In this document: positions 63,801 through 64,000 of the stretch, piece by piece
Layout: each line of letters opens with the position of its first letter
Position numbering within the stretch: the stretch's first letter is position 1
Assembly: GCA_030425705.1 (NCBI GenBank)
Contig: JAUHZU010000005.1
Location: 62,001 to 126,000, forward strand
Length of the DNA stretch: 64,000 nucleotides
Reading direction: 5' to 3'
Source: Phycisphaerae bacterium
GTDB lineage: Bacteria; Planctomycetota; Phycisphaerae; Phycisphaerales; Phycisphaeraceae
Notes under the pieces: generated by a model
Seen by the model: the letters and a program-made list of their open reading frames with translations, nothing else
Told to the model about the DNA's origin: nothing
Databases searched by the model: none
Made by a program: the position numbers and the translations under genes

Positions 63801-64000
63801 GGGCGCGAGGATCAGCTTCGCCAGCGCCTCGGGGACGGGCTCGGGCATCACGGTGATGAAGTAGACACCGAGCACGATGTCCTGCGACGGCGAGATAATC
63901 GGGCTGCCGTTCGCCGGCGAGAAGATGTTGTGCGGCGAGAGCATCAGCACGGACGCCTCGGCCTGGGCCTCAACGGACAGCGGCAGGTGGACGGCCATCT
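60879..64000 (-). CDS. rpoC: DNA-directed RNA polymerase subunit beta' (C-terminal part, 5' cut by window)
   Basis: About 1040 residues of the catalytic beta' subunit are present; the N-terminus lies beyond the window end. Signatures: [20 protein letters not shown] directly after the catalytic region, [93 protein letters not shown]-like [18 protein letters not shown], and GTGFREYQ near the end. The zinc ribbon that normally follows TEHDC is degenerate: Cys remains in EHDCGSKRG, but the other three positions are Thr, Ser and Asp. Transcription ends at a strong terminator. Confidence 0.97.
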   Translation of the reverse strand, partial: MAVHLPLSVEAQAEASVLMLSPHNIFSPANGSPIISPSQDIVLGVYFITVMPEPVPEALAKLILAPGTDATDEQVAQLRQYREFKDVAEALMAYDVKKIGIHEPIVVRLPKGRYSGLVNSQKGDVEPMPENERVITTIGRLFFNDILEEGMPYYNCALGKKGCSRVIDDTYAYAGRPATIALLDAMKETGFKQSTVSGLSFGITDLRIPAKKHELIDKTQKKVDRIEKAYNAGAITERERYNQLLDLWTHCREAVKDELLDELKNDRRDENGDLVPINTDEGMKYLNPVWMMSDSGARGNVSQIQQLAGMRGLMAKPSGEIIETPIRANAREGMSVLEYFSSTHGARKGLADTALKTADSGYLTRKLCDVAQNVFITEHDCGSKRGITKRALYKGEEVDVPLRDRIFGRVARETIVNPITDETIVRENEMITMEAARKIEDLGIDAVVVRSPLTTEAGHGISVLDYGMDLSTGKLAERGLAVGIIAAQSIGEPGTQLTMRTFHTGGVATTDTIDTQFVAGSNGSVEIRDANAVPNTDEDGNDVLVPLKRSGELLILDDKGRELEKFPLQYGAFIRVKPGQTVKRGDLLVNWDPHRTPILAEKEGKIRFEDVIVGETVRTEAEGQQAAGKKKKSGGGTALVVTEHKGEMHPRLVVEDEDGKILDFHYLPAKARIDVTEGTPVKAGDMIARQPREASGSADIVGGLPRVTEIFEARKPKDAAVMAEISGIVELRNDKRKGKMTVIVKSDSGLEVDHHVPQDRGLSVHAGEYVNAGDPLIQGPMVPQDILRIKGEEALFNYLLEEVQNVYRAQGVQIDDKHIEIILAQMLRKIRIDMPGDTGLLPNEVIDKYRFRQAITAAATSIKIKDPGDASLPVGHILSKDELKDTNAKLEADGKNPAKGVKCKPAVGQTLLLGITKASLQSESFLSGASFQETTKVLTEAALAGKSDVLQGLKENVLLGHLIPVGTGFREYQKMGITYLAEPAQPEQLSVEEEIAAAAEIAELAGALAPEEVAAGTTVGDSKLVAQLLGDEANGKPPK

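Overview
The window is GC-rich chromosomal DNA, very probably from a member of the Planctomycetota, most likely class Phycisphaerae. The evidence is the combination of PEP-CTERM secreted proteins, twin-arginine Gfo/Idh/MocA oxidoreductases, a DUF1080 protein next to a very large PVC-type cytochrome c/HEAT-repeat protein, LptE and BamD-like outer-membrane assembly lipoproteins, weak Shine-Dalgarno use and many proteins with Asp/Glu/Pro-rich low-complexity stretches. No rRNA, CRISPR array, insertion sequence or prophage was seen. One tRNA (Lys-UUU) is present. All assignments come from reading the sequence by eye.

Layout. 1-10.6 kb (+): the downstream part of a Bat/MoxR-type operon (tail of a BatA-like protein, a VWA/amidotransferase-like membrane protein, a DUF4175-like coiled-coil protein, exported coiled-coil proteins, an NPCBM-domain protein and a HEAT-like protein). 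10.6-15.3 kb: a phosphoesterase, a PEP-CTERM protein, an OmpR-type regulator with a histidine kinase carrying an extremely acidic sensor loop, and a zinc-ribbon membrane protein. 15.4-17.1 kb: tRNA-Lys, a NeuB-like sialic acid synthase and a small membrane protein. 17.2-23.4 kb (-): BamD-like, LptE, FtsH and two paralogous zinc-ribbon membrane proteins. 23.5-30.9 kb (+): a DUF1476 protein (zeta inhibitor of F1-ATPase), a 2067-residue DUF4011-helicase-Vsr-like nuclease (candidate Hhe-type phage defence) and CutC. 30.9-35.3 kb (-): an N-terminal-nucleophile asparaginase, a lipoprotein, citrate synthase and a GNAT acetyltransferase. 35.4-37.2 kb (+): a secreted protein.

37.3-43.8 kb (-) is an ATP synthase operon in the unusual order gamma, AtpZ, AtpI, a, c, b, delta, alpha. 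The beta and epsilon genes are not in the window. Several subunits carry unusual extensions. 43.9-46.9 kb (-): two tandem Gfo/Idh/MocA paralogues. 47.0-53.9 kb (+): a DUF1801 protein with a lysine-rich tail, an SGNH hydrolase, a giant FHA-transmembrane-VWA protein, a small membrane protein and a VOC protein. 54.0-58.6 kb (-): the DUF1080 protein and the PVC-type cytochrome. 58.7-60.8 kb (-) is a visibly AT-richer patch with a small membrane protein and a NxxGxxxF-repeat PEP-CTERM protein. 60.9-64 kb (-): the C-terminal part of rpoC, in which three of the four zinc-binding cysteines are missing.

Intergenic regions hold at least four families of short palindromic or direct repeats, three convincing intrinsic terminators and several TTGnCG-N16/17-TAnnAT promoters, two of which lie so close to the start codon that the mRNAs are probably leaderless.
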